A stretch of DNA of 40,353 nt, from assembly GCA_028287685.1 (NCBI GenBank), contig JAQBPE010000280.1, positions 1 to 40,353 on the forward strand, in the 5' to 3' direction. Under the pieces are notes generated by a model. It was not told the DNA's origin. It was given only the letters and a program-made list of their open reading frames with translations, and made no database searches. Position 1 is the first letter of the stretch, and every line of letters begins with the position of its first letter. This stretch comes from Cyanobacteria bacterium RYN_339 (GTDB lineage: Bacteria > Cyanobacteriota > Sericytochromatia > S15B-MN24 > JAQBPE01). Positions 16,003-26,219 of the stretch are shown piece after piece. Made by a program: the position numbers and the translations under genes.

Positions 16003-16537
16003 TTCCGTAGAAGCTGAGGCTGTTCTCGGAGTACCGCGCGGTGCGCAACCAGCGGTACTTCTCTCCCACCATCAACTTCGCGACCCGGTCGGCATGGTGC
16101 TCTAGCACCAGCCGGCCGTCTGCTTTGAGCAGATCGTGTTGCGCTATCAGCGTCAGGGCCGGGCCAGGGTCCTCCGCGTAGGGCGGATCCAGGAAGATCA
16201 CGTCGAATTGTTGGCCGGCCAGCCGCGGCAGGGCCACCAGCACGTCGAGCGCCAACACCTCGACCCCGGCCAGGTCCAGCGTGTCGACGTTTTGGTAGAC
16301 CACCTGCAAGGCGGGGCCGGCCCGTTCGACGAGCATGGCCCGCGCGGCGCCACGGCTGACGGCCTCCAGGCCCACCGCGCCGCTGCCGGCATAGAGATCC
16401 AGCCACTCCGCGTCGGGGATCCAAGCGTTCAGGATGTTGAACAAGGCGGCCCGCACCTTGCCGGCGGTCGGACGCGTGGATTCGCCTTCCAGGGTCTTGA
16501 GCTTTCGGCCCCTGGCCATGCCGCCGATGATCTTCAC
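15986..16537 (-). CDS. rsmD: 16S rRNA (guanine966-N2)-methyltransferase RsmD
   Basis: A 183-residue class I methyltransferase. Family motifs are IIGGMARGRKL at the N-terminus, TRPTAGKVRAALFNIL (20-36), the SAM-binding LDLYAGSGAVGLEA (46-59) and the catalytic DPPY at 117-120. It methylates G966 of 16S rRNA in the 30S subunit. The start is GTG (16535-16537), sharing its G with the TAG of the upstream GAF gene, so translation is coupled. Length is standard. Confidence 0.93.
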   Translation of the reverse strand: MKIIGGMARGRKLKTLEGESTRPTAGKVRAALFNILNAWIPDAEWLDLYAGSGAVGLEAVSRGAARAMLVERAGPALQVVYQNVDTLDLAGVEVLALDVLVALPRLAGQQFDVIFLDPPYAEDPGPALTLIAQHDLLKADGRLVLEHHADRVAKLMVGEKYRWLRTARYSENSLSFYGTTPAS

Positions 16538-17514
16538 TAGGCTCCCTGCCGGTGGCGGCGGCGCTTGCGGCGCCGGCTCTCTTCGGCGTCTACGTCCGCG
16601 TAGGCGACTTCCAGTTCGAGGCGGTGCTCCTCGAGCACGCGCTTGCGCTCGTCGCTCCAGCGCGGCGGGTGTAGGCCGGCGGCCAGCATGGGGGCGATCG
16701 CCTCCAGCAGGGCCAGCTCTTCCTTGCTGTAAGTACGCTCACCCCCGGAGGGGAAGGCCAGCAACACGCCCTGGGCCCGGCCATGGTACGTCAGGGGGAT
16801 CACCCAGAGGGTGCGGCGCGACCACTCCTTGGCCCACTCGGGGGCGATCGGCGTGAAGGCCAACGAGGTGGGCTGCTCTTGCGCCAGCACCTCCGTCCAG
16901 GGGTCGAGCGCGGTTTGGCGCACGGCTTCCGCCCAGGCAGGGGTGCCGGTGGGGCCCAGCACGGCGATCGGGCAGTGGCGACGCAGCGGCACGAGGTAGA
17001 CGGCGGGCACGCCCAGGATCGTAGCGAGGTCCCGCAGCATGGAGGGCGCCAGGTCGGTCAGGGAGGCGTCGGGCCGCAGCGAGCGCGCGGCCGAGGTCAG
17101 CACGCGCGCGTGGCGCTGGGCGGCGGTGACGCGCTGCTCCGCGGCGTCACGCGCCAGGCGGGCCTGGTTCTGCTGCTCCTGGTAGACGCGCAGTCCGCGC
17201 CACAGCCGGCGGTACTCCACCGGGGCGAAGCGCAAGTCCGGCATGGGCGGGAACTGGAATTCCTGGTCCGCCGGCAGGGCCTGCAAGCCGCGCGTCAGCC
17301 GGTCCAGCGGCCGGGCCACGAACTGCTCCAGCGCGGCCACGATCGCCCCAATGCCGAGGCCCAAGGCCACGACCATCAACGCCCAGGGCAGCTGGAAGCG
17401 CAGATAGGCCACGAAAGCCAGCGTGGCAACCAGGATGAAGCCACTGCCCGTCAACCAGAAGGCGGTGGTGAGGCTCGGGCCTCGGTCCTGGTTGGGCTTG
17501 CCGCTCGGCTCCAT
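16537..17514 (-). CDS. Membrane-anchored GAF-domain sensor without output domain
   Basis: A 325-residue protein. Two transmembrane helices (about 17-37 and 42-62) with almost no periplasmic loop are followed by a HAMP-like/coiled-coil linker (about 65-140, rich in Gln, Arg and Ala). A GAF domain follows (about 145-285: LRDLATILGVPAVYLVPL..., VIPLTYHGRAQGVLLAFPS, YSKEELALLEAIAPMLAAGL), then a highly charged tail ending RRRKRRRHRQGA. No kinase, GGDEF or other output module is present. It may sense a small ligand and act through a partner. It is read with rsmD and lies divergent from tatA. Confidence 0.75.
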   Translation of the reverse strand: MEPSGKPNQDRGPSLTTAFWLTGSGFILVATLAFVAYLRFQLPWALMVVALGLGIGAIVAALEQFVARPLDRLTRGLQALPADQEFQFPPMPDLRFAPVEYRRLWRGLRVYQEQQNQARLARDAAEQRVTAAQRHARVLTSAARSLRPDASLTDLAPSMLRDLATILGVPAVYLVPLRRHCPIAVLGPTGTPAWAEAVRQTALDPWTEVLAQEQPTSLAFTPIAPEWAKEWSRRTLWVIPLTYHGRAQGVLLAFPSGGERTYSKEELALLEAIAPMLAAGLHPPRWSDERKRVLEEHRLELEVAYADVDAEESRRRKRRRHRQGA

Positions 17515-17565
17515 GGGTGAATCTTAACACATCTGGGCCGGAAGAACCACGCAGCCAGGCGTTCG

Positions 17566-17594
17566 GTGACATCCCAGGCCCTGCGGGCTATAAT
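17566..17594 (+). promoter_or_regulatory. Sigma-70-type promoter of tatA-uvrB
   Basis: GTGACA (17566-17571), a 17-base spacer, then a perfect TATAAT (17589-17594). Expected transcription start is near 17601, giving a short leader with the ribosome-binding site GAGAGGAAG before the ATG at 17624. This is the cleanest promoter in the window. Confidence 0.8.
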
Positions 17595-17623
17595 GGGGCA
17601 CCCCTTCAAGAGAGGAAGCCACG

Positions 17624-17842
17624 ATGTTTGGTATCGGCGCCCCTGAGCTCATCGTCATCCTGATCGTCGCGTTGATCGTCTTCGGGCCGAAGAAGATCCC
17701 CGAGATCGCGAACGCCCTGGGCAAGAGCATCAACGAGTTCAAGAAGGGCACGCGCGAGGTGGAAGCCTCCATCCGCCGCGAGTTGGAAGCGGGCCACGAG
17801 CAGCCCGTCAGGGTCGAGAAGGAAACCGTAGACAAGGTTTAG
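17624..17842 (+). CDS. tatA: Twin-arginine translocase subunit TatA/TatE-like
   Basis: A 72-residue protein with the TatA/Hcf106 layout. A short N-terminal transmembrane helix (about 7-21) contains the conserved [20 protein letters not shown], in which the Glu and the FGPKKIPE hinge are diagnostic. An amphipathic helix ([19 protein letters not shown]) and a charged tail follow. TatA oligomers form the pore for folded proteins; TatB looks similar, but the length and FGPKK hinge favour TatA. The ATG has a good ribosome-binding site and a near-consensus promoter. uvrB follows after ten bases. Confidence 0.92.
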   Translation: MFGIGAPELIVILIVALIVFGPKKIPEIANALGKSINEFKKGTREVEASIRRELEAGHEQPVRVEKETVDKV

Positions 17843-17852
17843 TCCGCTAGCT

Positions 17853-19835
17853 ATGAATCCATTCAAGGTCGTTTCGGATTACGAGCCCTCCGGCGACCAG
17901 CCGACGGCGATCGACGCGCTCGCGGATGGCCTCTTAAAGGGGCTCGAGGCTCAGACCCTCCTCGGCGTCACGGGATCGGGTAAAACGTACACTATTGCTA
18001 AAACGATCGAGCGCGTCCAACGCCCGACCCTCGTGATGGCCCACAACAAGACGCTGGCGGCCCAGTTGTGCAACGAGCTGCGCGAGTTCTTCCCGGACAA
18101 CGCGGTCGAGTACTTCATCAGCTACTACGACTACTACCAACCGGAAGCCTACATCGCGCGGTCCGACACCTACATCGAGAAGTCCGCCTCGATCAACGAC
18201 GAGATCGACCGCCTGCGCCACAGCGCCACCCGCTCCCTGTTGGAGCGCCGCGATACGATCGTGGTAGCGTCCGTCAGCTGCATCTACGGCCTTGGCATGC
18301 CGGAAACCTACCTGCAAGGCCGCACGGAGCTGTACGTGGGGCAGGACTATCGCCGCCAGGACCTGCTGGTCCAGCTGGTGACGGCGCAGTACGAGCGCAA
18401 CGACGTCGAGCTGATGCGCGGGCGCTTCCGCGTGCGCGGCGACGTGCTCGAAATCGTGCCGTCGTGGGAGGACAACGTCTTCCGGATCGAGTTCTTCGGC
18501 GACGAGATCGAGCGCATCAGCGAGATCGACCCGGTCACGGGCGAGATCCTGGGCACGCGCGAGCAGTTCTTCGTCTACCCGGCCAAGCACTTCGTGACGC
18601 CGCAAGACCAGCTGGAGCGGGCCTTGCTGGAAATCGAGGCCGAGCTGGCGGCGCGCATCGAGGTGCTGCAAGGCCAGAACAAGCTGGTCGAGGCGCAACG
18701 GCTGGAGCAGCGCACGCGCTATGACCTCGAGATGCTGCGCGAGGTGGGGTACTGCAACGGCGTCGAGAACTACTCACGTGTGATGGCCGGCCGCCCGGCG
18801 GGCTCGCCGCCTTCGACCCTGCTCGACTACTTCCCCGACGACTTCCTGCTGGTGATCGACGAGTCCCACGTCTCCATCCCGCAAATCCAGGGCATGTACA
18901 ACGGCGACCGCGCCCGCAAGCACGAGCTGATCGAGCATGGCTTCCGGCTGCCCTCCGCCTTCGACAACCGCCCACTCCGCATCGAGGAGTTCTGGGCGCG
19001 GGTGGGGCAACGCATCTTCGTCTCGGCCACGCCGGGCGACTTCGAGATGACGAACTGCCAACGCGTGGCGGAGCAGATCATCCGGCCCACCGGCCTGGTG
19101 GACCCCGAAATCGACGTGCGGCCCATCACCGGCCAGGTGGACGACCTGCTGGCGGAGATCCGCATCCGCGTCGAGAAGGAACAGCGCATCCTGATCACCA
19201 CCTTGACCAAGAAGATGGCCGAGGACCTGACGGAGTACTTCCAGGAGCTGGGCATCCGCGTCCGATATTTACATAGTGACATCCAAAGCCTCGAGCGCAT
19301 CGAGATCCTGCGCGACCTGCGCATCGGCAACTTCGACGTGCTGGTGGGCGTGAACCTCCTGCGCGAGGGCCTGGACCTGCCCGAGGTCTCGTTGATGGCC
19401 ATCATGGACGCCGACAAGGAAGGCTTCCTGCGGGCGGAGCGCTCGCTGATCCAGATGATCGGCCGGGCGGCGCGCCACGTCGAAGGCCGCGTGATCATGT
19501 ATGCAGACAAGCTTACGAACTCGATGGCCAAGGCGCTGGACGAGACGGACCGCCGCAGAAGCAAGCAAATCGCGTATAATACCGAGCACGGTATCCAGCC
19601 GCGCGCGATCGTCAAGTCCTCCCGCAACCGCTTGTTGGAGAGCCTGAAGGCCGCGGAGTCGGAAGGCAAGTACTCGGCGCCCGCCGCCCAGCTCACCCCG
19701 CACGAGGTGGACAAGCTCGTAAAGGAGCTGGAGACGGAGATGAAGCAGGCCGCCGCGGTGCTGGACTTCGAGATCGCAGCCAAGCTGCGCGACCGGATCC
19801 GGGAGCTGCGCGAAGGCGCGAAGTCGGCGCGGTAG
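17853..19835 (+). CDS. uvrB: Excinuclease ABC subunit B
   Basis: A 660-residue UvrB, close to the normal length. It has Walker [11 protein letters not shown] near residue 38, and the beta-hairpin region with [11 protein letters not shown] that clamps damaged DNA. Helicase motifs include DESHV, SATPG and QMIGRAARH. The C-terminal UVR motif (about 620-655, [17 protein letters not shown]) contacts UvrC. UvrB verifies damage delivered by UvrA and recruits UvrC in nucleotide excision repair. Only a weak ribosome-binding site precedes the ATG, so it probably relies on coupling with tatA. Confidence 0.97.
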   Translation: MNPFKVVSDYEPSGDQPTAIDALADGLLKGLEAQTLLGVTGSGKTYTIAKTIERVQRPTLVMAHNKTLAAQLCNELREFFPDNAVEYFISYYDYYQPEAYIARSDTYIEKSASINDEIDRLRHSATRSLLERRDTIVVASVSCIYGLGMPETYLQGRTELYVGQDYRRQDLLVQLVTAQYERNDVELMRGRFRVRGDVLEIVPSWEDNVFRIEFFGDEIERISEIDPVTGEILGTREQFFVYPAKHFVTPQDQLERALLEIEAELAARIEVLQGQNKLVEAQRLEQRTRYDLEMLREVGYCNGVENYSRVMAGRPAGSPPSTLLDYFPDDFLLVIDESHVSIPQIQGMYNGDRARKHELIEHGFRLPSAFDNRPLRIEEFWARVGQRIFVSATPGDFEMTNCQRVAEQIIRPTGLVDPEIDVRPITGQVDDLLAEIRIRVEKEQRILITTLTKKMAEDLTEYFQELGIRVRYLHSDIQSLERIEILRDLRIGNFDVLVGVNLLREGLDLPEVSLMAIMDADKEGFLRAERSLIQMIGRAARHVEGRVIMYADKLTNSMAKALDETDRRRSKQIAYNTEHGIQPRAIVKSSRNRLLESLKAAESEGKYSAPAAQLTPHEVDKLVKELETEMKQAAAVLDFEIAAKLRDRIRELREGAKSAR

Positions 19836-19871
19836 TAACGCCGGGCTCCAGACGTTAACTCCAGGAGCCCC

Positions 19872-22775
<2,904 letters not shown>

Positions 22776-22783
22776 ATCTCCAT

Positions 22784-22802
22784 GGCGGCCCGGACGGCCG
22801 CC
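22784..22802. repeat. Hairpin after the kinase gene
   Basis: GGCGGCC, loop CGGAC, GGCCGCC: a perfect 7-bp GC stem just after the kinase stop codon. There is no T tract. It is the first of three hairpins in this 108-base convergent gap. Confidence 0.6.
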
Positions 22803-22812
22803 GGCCTCGAAG

Positions 22813-22857
22813 CCCCTCCCCCTTGACGGGGGAGGTCCCCGCAGGGGGGAGGGGGTG
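22813..22857. repeat. REP-like palindromic element
   Basis: CCTCCCCC (22815-22822), loop TTGAC, GGGGGAGG (22828-22835), then CCCCGCAGGGG and a G-run that can also pair with the first arm. This C-run/TTGAC/G-run layout resembles dispersed intergenic REP-type repeats of GC-rich genomes. It sits between convergent genes, where such repeats often end transcripts. Only one copy is visible here. Confidence 0.6.
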
Positions 22858-22860
22858 ACT

Positions 22861-22878
22861 GGCCGCACGGATGCGGCC
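22861..22878. repeat. Hairpin before the convergent lipoprotein gene
   Basis: GGCCGCA, loop CGGA, TGCGGCC: a perfect 7-bp stem six bases from the stop codon of the minus-strand lipoprotein gene. It is a possible terminator for that gene, without a clear T tract. Confidence 0.5.
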
Positions 22879-22883
22879 GTTCC

Positions 22884-23468
22884 TCAATCCGGCTCGATCA
22901 CCCCGACGTCGTCCAGGTACATGCCTTTGGTGTCGGCCTGCCCCGCCTTGGTGGTGCCGTGGAAGCGCAGGCCGACCGTCTGGCCGGCGTACGGCTTGAG
23001 GTCCGCGACGACGGCGGCGGCGAAGGCGTGGTTGCCGCGGGCGTCATGGCCCAGCGGCCGCCAATCCTGGCCGGGGGGGCGGACCTCCGCCTGGATCACG
23101 GTGGCGTCTTCGGGCGTGGTCAGGCCCTTCACGTCGTACTTCAGCAATGGCTTGACGAGCTTGCCAAGGTCGAGCGGCGCCCTGAGCGTGAAGTACGATT
23201 CGCCGGGCCGGCCCGTGTCGGGCAACAGCATGGTGAACTTGCCACCACAGGAGTACGCGTTGAGCAGTTGCCAGCCCGTGGCGGGCAGCTCCCACTTCTC
23301 GGTGCCGTTCTCGAAGTCCTCGTAGAACAGGAACTTGCCGGTGGGCACCAGGTCCGCGTTCGTGGCAACCGGGGGGCCGGAAGCAGCCGGGTTGGGAGGC
23401 TGGAAGGTGGCGGCCGGGGCGCAGCCGGCGAGGCAGACCAGGAGCAAGAGGTGGCGCATGCCCCTCAT
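22884..23468 (-). CDS. Lipoprotein with jelly-roll (MAM/carbohydrate-binding-like) domain
   Basis: A 194-residue lipoprotein. Signal sequence MRGMRHLLLLVCLAGC ends in the lipobox LAGC with the acylated Cys at 16. After a short Pro/Ala linker, FYEDFENGTEKWELPATGW and later LRFHGTTKA...YLDDVGV follow the pattern of secreted jelly-roll domains seen in MAM- or CBM-like modules, where a Phe/Tyr-(E/D)-D-F-E-G-W opening is typical. The start ATG overlaps the GNAT stop codon (ATGA). It is the last gene of a three-gene unit. The ligand is unknown. Confidence 0.75.
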   Translation of the reverse strand: MRGMRHLLLLVCLAGCAPAATFQPPNPAASGPPVATNADLVPTGKFLFYEDFENGTEKWELPATGWQLLNAYSCGGKFTMLLPDTGRPGESYFTLRAPLDLGKLVKPLLKYDVKGLTTPEDATVIQAEVRPPGQDWRPLGHDARGNHAFAAAVVADLKPYAGQTVGLRFHGTTKAGQADTKGMYLDDVGVIEPD

Positions 23469-24355
23469 GTACCCCGCAGCCAGTAGGCGCCCCGCGTGGC
23501 GGAACGCTCCACGATCTCCTCCTCGCGGTAGAAGCGGTGGATGGGGAGGTTGTCGGGCGTGGTGATGAAGGCCAGCCGCGGGATGCCCAGTTCGCGCAAG
23601 GACTGCTGCTTCGCGCGGACCAGCGACCGCCCCACCTGCTTGCCCCGCGCCCAGGGGTGGGTCGCCAGCTCGAACAGGATCGAGGTTTCGGCGTCCTGGC
23701 GCACGCTGAGCAAGACACCGGCTAGCCGGCCGTCCAGGTAGGCCACGTGGGAGGCTTCGGGCAGGAAGTCGCCCTTCTCGCCCGCCAAGATGGCTTGCAT
23801 GGTCGCGGCGTAGGCCGCCGGCGTCGGGGCGATCGGGTAGGTCAGGAAGAGGCCCGCCAGCGTGGTCGCGTTGGCCGTCGCCAGCAGCGGGATCACGTCC
23901 GCCGCGTCCTCGGGCCGCCAGGGCCGGATCGCGAGCGCCGGGTCCGGCGCCTCCACCGGCGTCCGCGCCAGTTCCTGCACGCGCGTCTCCAGCTCGTAAG
24001 CCCGGATCCCACGATGCGCCAGCCGGGCGGGCCAATCCGCCCCCACCCATTCGTCCCAGATCAAGGCGTCCAGCCGGCCCTGTAGGTCGTCCAGGCAGGC
24101 TTCCAGGAAGGCGTCCGTGCAGGCGCCCAGCCCAACCAGGATCGTGGCGAGGCCGCCTTGCTCCTGAATTAGCATCACGGCCTCGAGGTCGTCACCGGCG
24201 TAGCGGGCCAGGCCGGTGACTTGGCCCGAGGCGATCGCCGCCTCCAGCCCGACCTGCCAGGCGAAGAAGGCCGTCCCGTCAGGGAAGGCCTTCACCAGGG
24301 GTGCCGTCAGCGGGTCCAACTGCGGGCCCGCGTCCCGAGGGAGCGGACGCAGCAT
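23465..24355 (-). CDS. GNAT-family N-acetyltransferase, two-domain
   Basis: A 296-residue protein. The C-terminal half (about 140-296) is a GNAT domain with ELATHPWARGKQVGRSLV, where the (R/Q)-x-x-G-x-(G/A)-like loop binds acetyl-CoA, and ending in NLPIHRFYREEEIVERSATRGAYWL. The N-terminal half resembles a degenerate GNAT repeat without an intact acetyl-CoA loop. The ATG shares its A with the upstream TGA (TGATG), so I prefer it to the TTG one codon earlier. The substrate is unknown. Confidence 0.8.
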   Translation of the reverse strand: MLRPLPRDAGPQLDPLTAPLVKAFPDGTAFFAWQVGLEAAIASGQVTGLARYAGDDLEAVMLIQEQGGLATILVGLGACTDAFLEACLDDLQGRLDALIWDEWVGADWPARLAHRGIRAYELETRVQELARTPVEAPDPALAIRPWRPEDAADVIPLLATANATTLAGLFLTYPIAPTPAAYAATMQAILAGEKGDFLPEASHVAYLDGRLAGVLLSVRQDAETSILFELATHPWARGKQVGRSLVRAKQQSLRELGIPRLAFITTPDNLPIHRFYREEEIVERSATRGAYWLRGT

Positions 24356-25191
24356 CAACCGAGGTCGAAGCTCTTCTCCAGCGCCGGGAAGGTCTTGGAG
24401 CGCTCGGGGGCGTCCAGCACCACCTGTAGGGCACCATTGACCTTGGCCCAGTCCGTGTCATCCAGCGCCTTGCGGCGGGGCCCCTCGGGCAGCTGGCCGA
24501 GCGTGCGCAGGCTGCCGCGGCCCCACTCCAGCAGCGCACGCGATTCGTTGAGCTCGGAGCCCAGCTTGCCGGCCAGGATCATGAAGTCCTTGTCGCCCTG
24601 CATGGCGTTGCGGAGGGTCTCCGCGCGCTGGGTGACTTCCGTCTCCCAGACCTCGTTGCCCGTGACGGCGGGCTCGTTGCCGGTGGCCCGCAGGATCACC
24701 TCGAGGCCCAGCCGGTTGCGCAGCCAGTGGTAGGTGAGCGTGATGGTATGGAAGCGCGCCCGGGCTTCCAGGTAGGCGAGGTCGTCCGCCACGGACGGGA
24801 AGCGGGGCACGGCCGGCGGCGGCTCGACGTCCAGCGGCCCGAGGTTGTCGATGATGGTGACGCACTCCTGGTAGACCGCGATCTCGCGCTCCTTCATGCG
24901 GCCCAGCTGCAAGTAGATCTCCGCGACCAGCGAAGCGCGCGCGTTCACTTCCAGGCCGGCGGGCGTGTCCTTGATGGCTTCCGACTCGTCGCGCTTGGCC
25001 GAGGCGTCGGCCAGGATGACGGAGGCCTCTTCGACCTCCTTGCGCAGCGTCTGGATCTTCGCGTTCCAGGCGTCCCGCGCCTTGCCGGCGCTGCGATCCA
25101 TCTGCGACTTCGCGGCGTCGAACTTCTGCTTGGCTTCTTCCAGCATCTTCTGCTGTTCGGCCGGGGAAGGCGGGGTTTGCTGGTCGGTCAT
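24355..25191 (-). CDS. Hypothetical coiled-coil protein
   Basis: A 278-residue soluble protein I do not recognise. It starts at an ATG with GAGGAG six bases upstream; the ATG 15 codons earlier has none. The N-terminal quarter (about 10-85) is a charged, Gln/Lys/Glu-rich helical region likely to form a coiled coil. The rest is mainly helical with a Trp-containing stretch (TYHWLRNRLGLEVILRATGNEP). No signal peptide or membrane segment. It heads the unit with the GNAT enzyme and the lipoprotein. Confidence 0.7.
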   Translation of the reverse strand: MTDQQTPPSPAEQQKMLEEAKQKFDAAKSQMDRSAGKARDAWNAKIQTLRKEVEEASVILADASAKRDESEAIKDTPAGLEVNARASLVAEIYLQLGRMKEREIAVYQECVTIIDNLGPLDVEPPPAVPRFPSVADDLAYLEARARFHTITLTYHWLRNRLGLEVILRATGNEPAVTGNEVWETEVTQRAETLRNAMQGDKDFMILAGKLGSELNESRALLEWGRGSLRTLGQLPEGPRRKALDDTDWAKVNGALQVVLDAPERSKTFPALEKSFDLG

Positions 25192-25251
25192 CACTCTCTC
25201 CTCGACGGGGGCCGCACCTGGCAGCCGATCGATCATTAATTACCCCAAACA

Positions 25252-25286
25252 CGAGAAAACCGGCCGGGTCTCAAGACCCAGCCGGT
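25252..25286 (-). terminator. Terminator of the Gly-rich small gene
   Basis: On the minus strand, ACCGGCTGGGTC, loop TTGA, GACCCGGCCGGT forms a 12-bp stem with one G-T pair, followed by TTTTC. It lies 13 bases after the stop codon of the gene at 25299-25616 and separates it from the coiled-coil gene. Confidence 0.85.
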
Positions 25287-25298
25287 CGGGAAAAAGGG

Positions 25299-25616
25299 TT
25301 ACAGGCCGCCGAGAAGGCCGCCGATGCCGCCACTCAGGATGCCTTCGGCTGCGCCGCTGACCGCTTTGCCGATGCCGCCGGCGAGGTCGCCCGCGAAGGC
25401 GTTGGCCGTCTTGGCAGCCGCGTCGTTGGTCTGCTCGTCTTCCTGGTCTTGCTGGGCCTTCTTGGACATCGCGCCGACGATGCCGCCGCCGATGTCGACG
25501 GCAGCCTTGGCCGCCATCGCGAACATGCCCACGCCGGGGATCAGCGAGGCAATGGGAGCCACCGCATCAACCACACCCTTGACCACGTTCATGATCCCGC
25601 TGATTGCACCACCCAT
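25299..25616 (-). CDS. Small Gly/Ala-rich hydrophobic protein
   Basis: A 105-residue protein. The start is ATG 25614-25616 with AGGAGG seven bases upstream. Two amphipathic or membrane-active hydrophobic parts (about 1-50 and 80-105), rich in GxxxG/GGxxG patterns such as IGGGIVGAM and ILSGGIGGLLGGL, flank an acidic Gln/Asp/Glu segment (about 53-66). There is no cleavable signal peptide. The composition resembles glycine-zipper or pore-forming peptides, but I recognise no family. It has its own terminator and a CCGGTATTAAA motif about 111 bases upstream, which it shares with the LysM gene. Confidence 0.7.
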   Translation of the reverse strand: MGGAISGIMNVVKGVVDAVAPIASLIPGVGMFAMAAKAAVDIGGGIVGAMSKKAQQDQEDEQTNDAAAKTANAFAGDLAGGIGKAVSGAAEGILSGGIGGLLGGL

Positions 25617-25726
25617 GCTGGTTCCTCCTATCCTTCTCGCTTCCGAGTCGTTCACTACACCTGATGCAGCAGATATACCGCTGACCGCTCCCTGCCGTGC
25701 TGGGACCAACACAAGCTTGATGCTCT

Positions 25727-25737
25727 TTTAATACCGG
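25727..25737 (-). promoter_or_regulatory. CCGGTATTAAA upstream motif of the Gly-rich gene
   Basis: Near copy (10 of 11) of the motif at 3455-3465, at a similar distance (about 111 against 116 bases) from the start codon on the same strand. Confidence 0.35.
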
Positions 25738-25852
25738 TTAATGGACCGAAAATAATCCTCGCTTGCACGCAAGATCTCCGAAGTTAACACGATATTATGA
25801 TCGTTACTCGTCTGTTAATCTTCTGCCGCCCGGCCGCAAGGAGGTCTCTCCC

Positions 25853-26170
25853 ATGAACCGACAGCACCAGCTCCGCTGCGTCCGCAGCAACGTCGCGCTA
25901 TCCGCCGAAGTGGCCGGTAACGCCACCCGCCGCGCCGAGCACACCGGCCTGGTCAACCTGAGCGGCACCGGCTGCCTGCTGGAAGACCGCAACACCCTCG
26001 CCGTGGGCGACGTGGTGTTCATGCGCTTTAGCCTGCCGGGCCAGTCCTCGGTCGAGACGACCGGCCGCGTGGCGCGCCGCATCGACAACCAGGTCGGCGT
26101 CCAGTTCGACGAGATGACGGAAGCGACCTCCGAGAAGATCGTGCGCCACGTCGTGTCGCGCCGCAAGTAA
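25853..26170 (+). CDS. Single-domain PilZ protein (c-di-GMP receptor type)
   Basis: A 105-residue protein filling one PilZ domain. An N-terminal Arg cluster (RQHQLRCVR, residues 3-11) corresponds to RxxxR, and NLSGTG matches the (D/N)xSxxG motif; together these bind c-di-GMP. The end, GRVARRIDNQVGVQFDEMTEA, is typical of PilZ. The start has AAGGAGGT seven bases upstream; open frame upstream of it is not coding. The upstream region is AT-rich with a TATTAT box. A strong terminator follows. Confidence 0.88.
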   Translation: MNRQHQLRCVRSNVALSAEVAGNATRRAEHTGLVNLSGTGCLLEDRNTLAVGDVVFMRFSLPGQSSVETTGRVARRIDNQVGVQFDEMTEATSEKIVRHVVSRRK

Positions 26171-26188
26171 GCAGCAGCAATACGAAGG

Positions 26189-26219
26189 AGGCGGACCCGG
26201 CTGGGTCCGCCTTTTTTTT
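26189..26219 (+). terminator. Rho-independent terminator after the PilZ gene
   Basis: AGGCGGACCC, loop GGCT, GGGTCCGCCT followed by seven more T. The T run touches the stop codon of the convergent AMIN gene (TTA at 26218-26220). Confidence 0.95.

Noticed and set aside
22884-24050. 388-codon frame covering the jelly-roll lipoprotein
   Set aside because: Its first half is a shadow of the GNAT gene; the real start is at 23468 with a lipoprotein signal.
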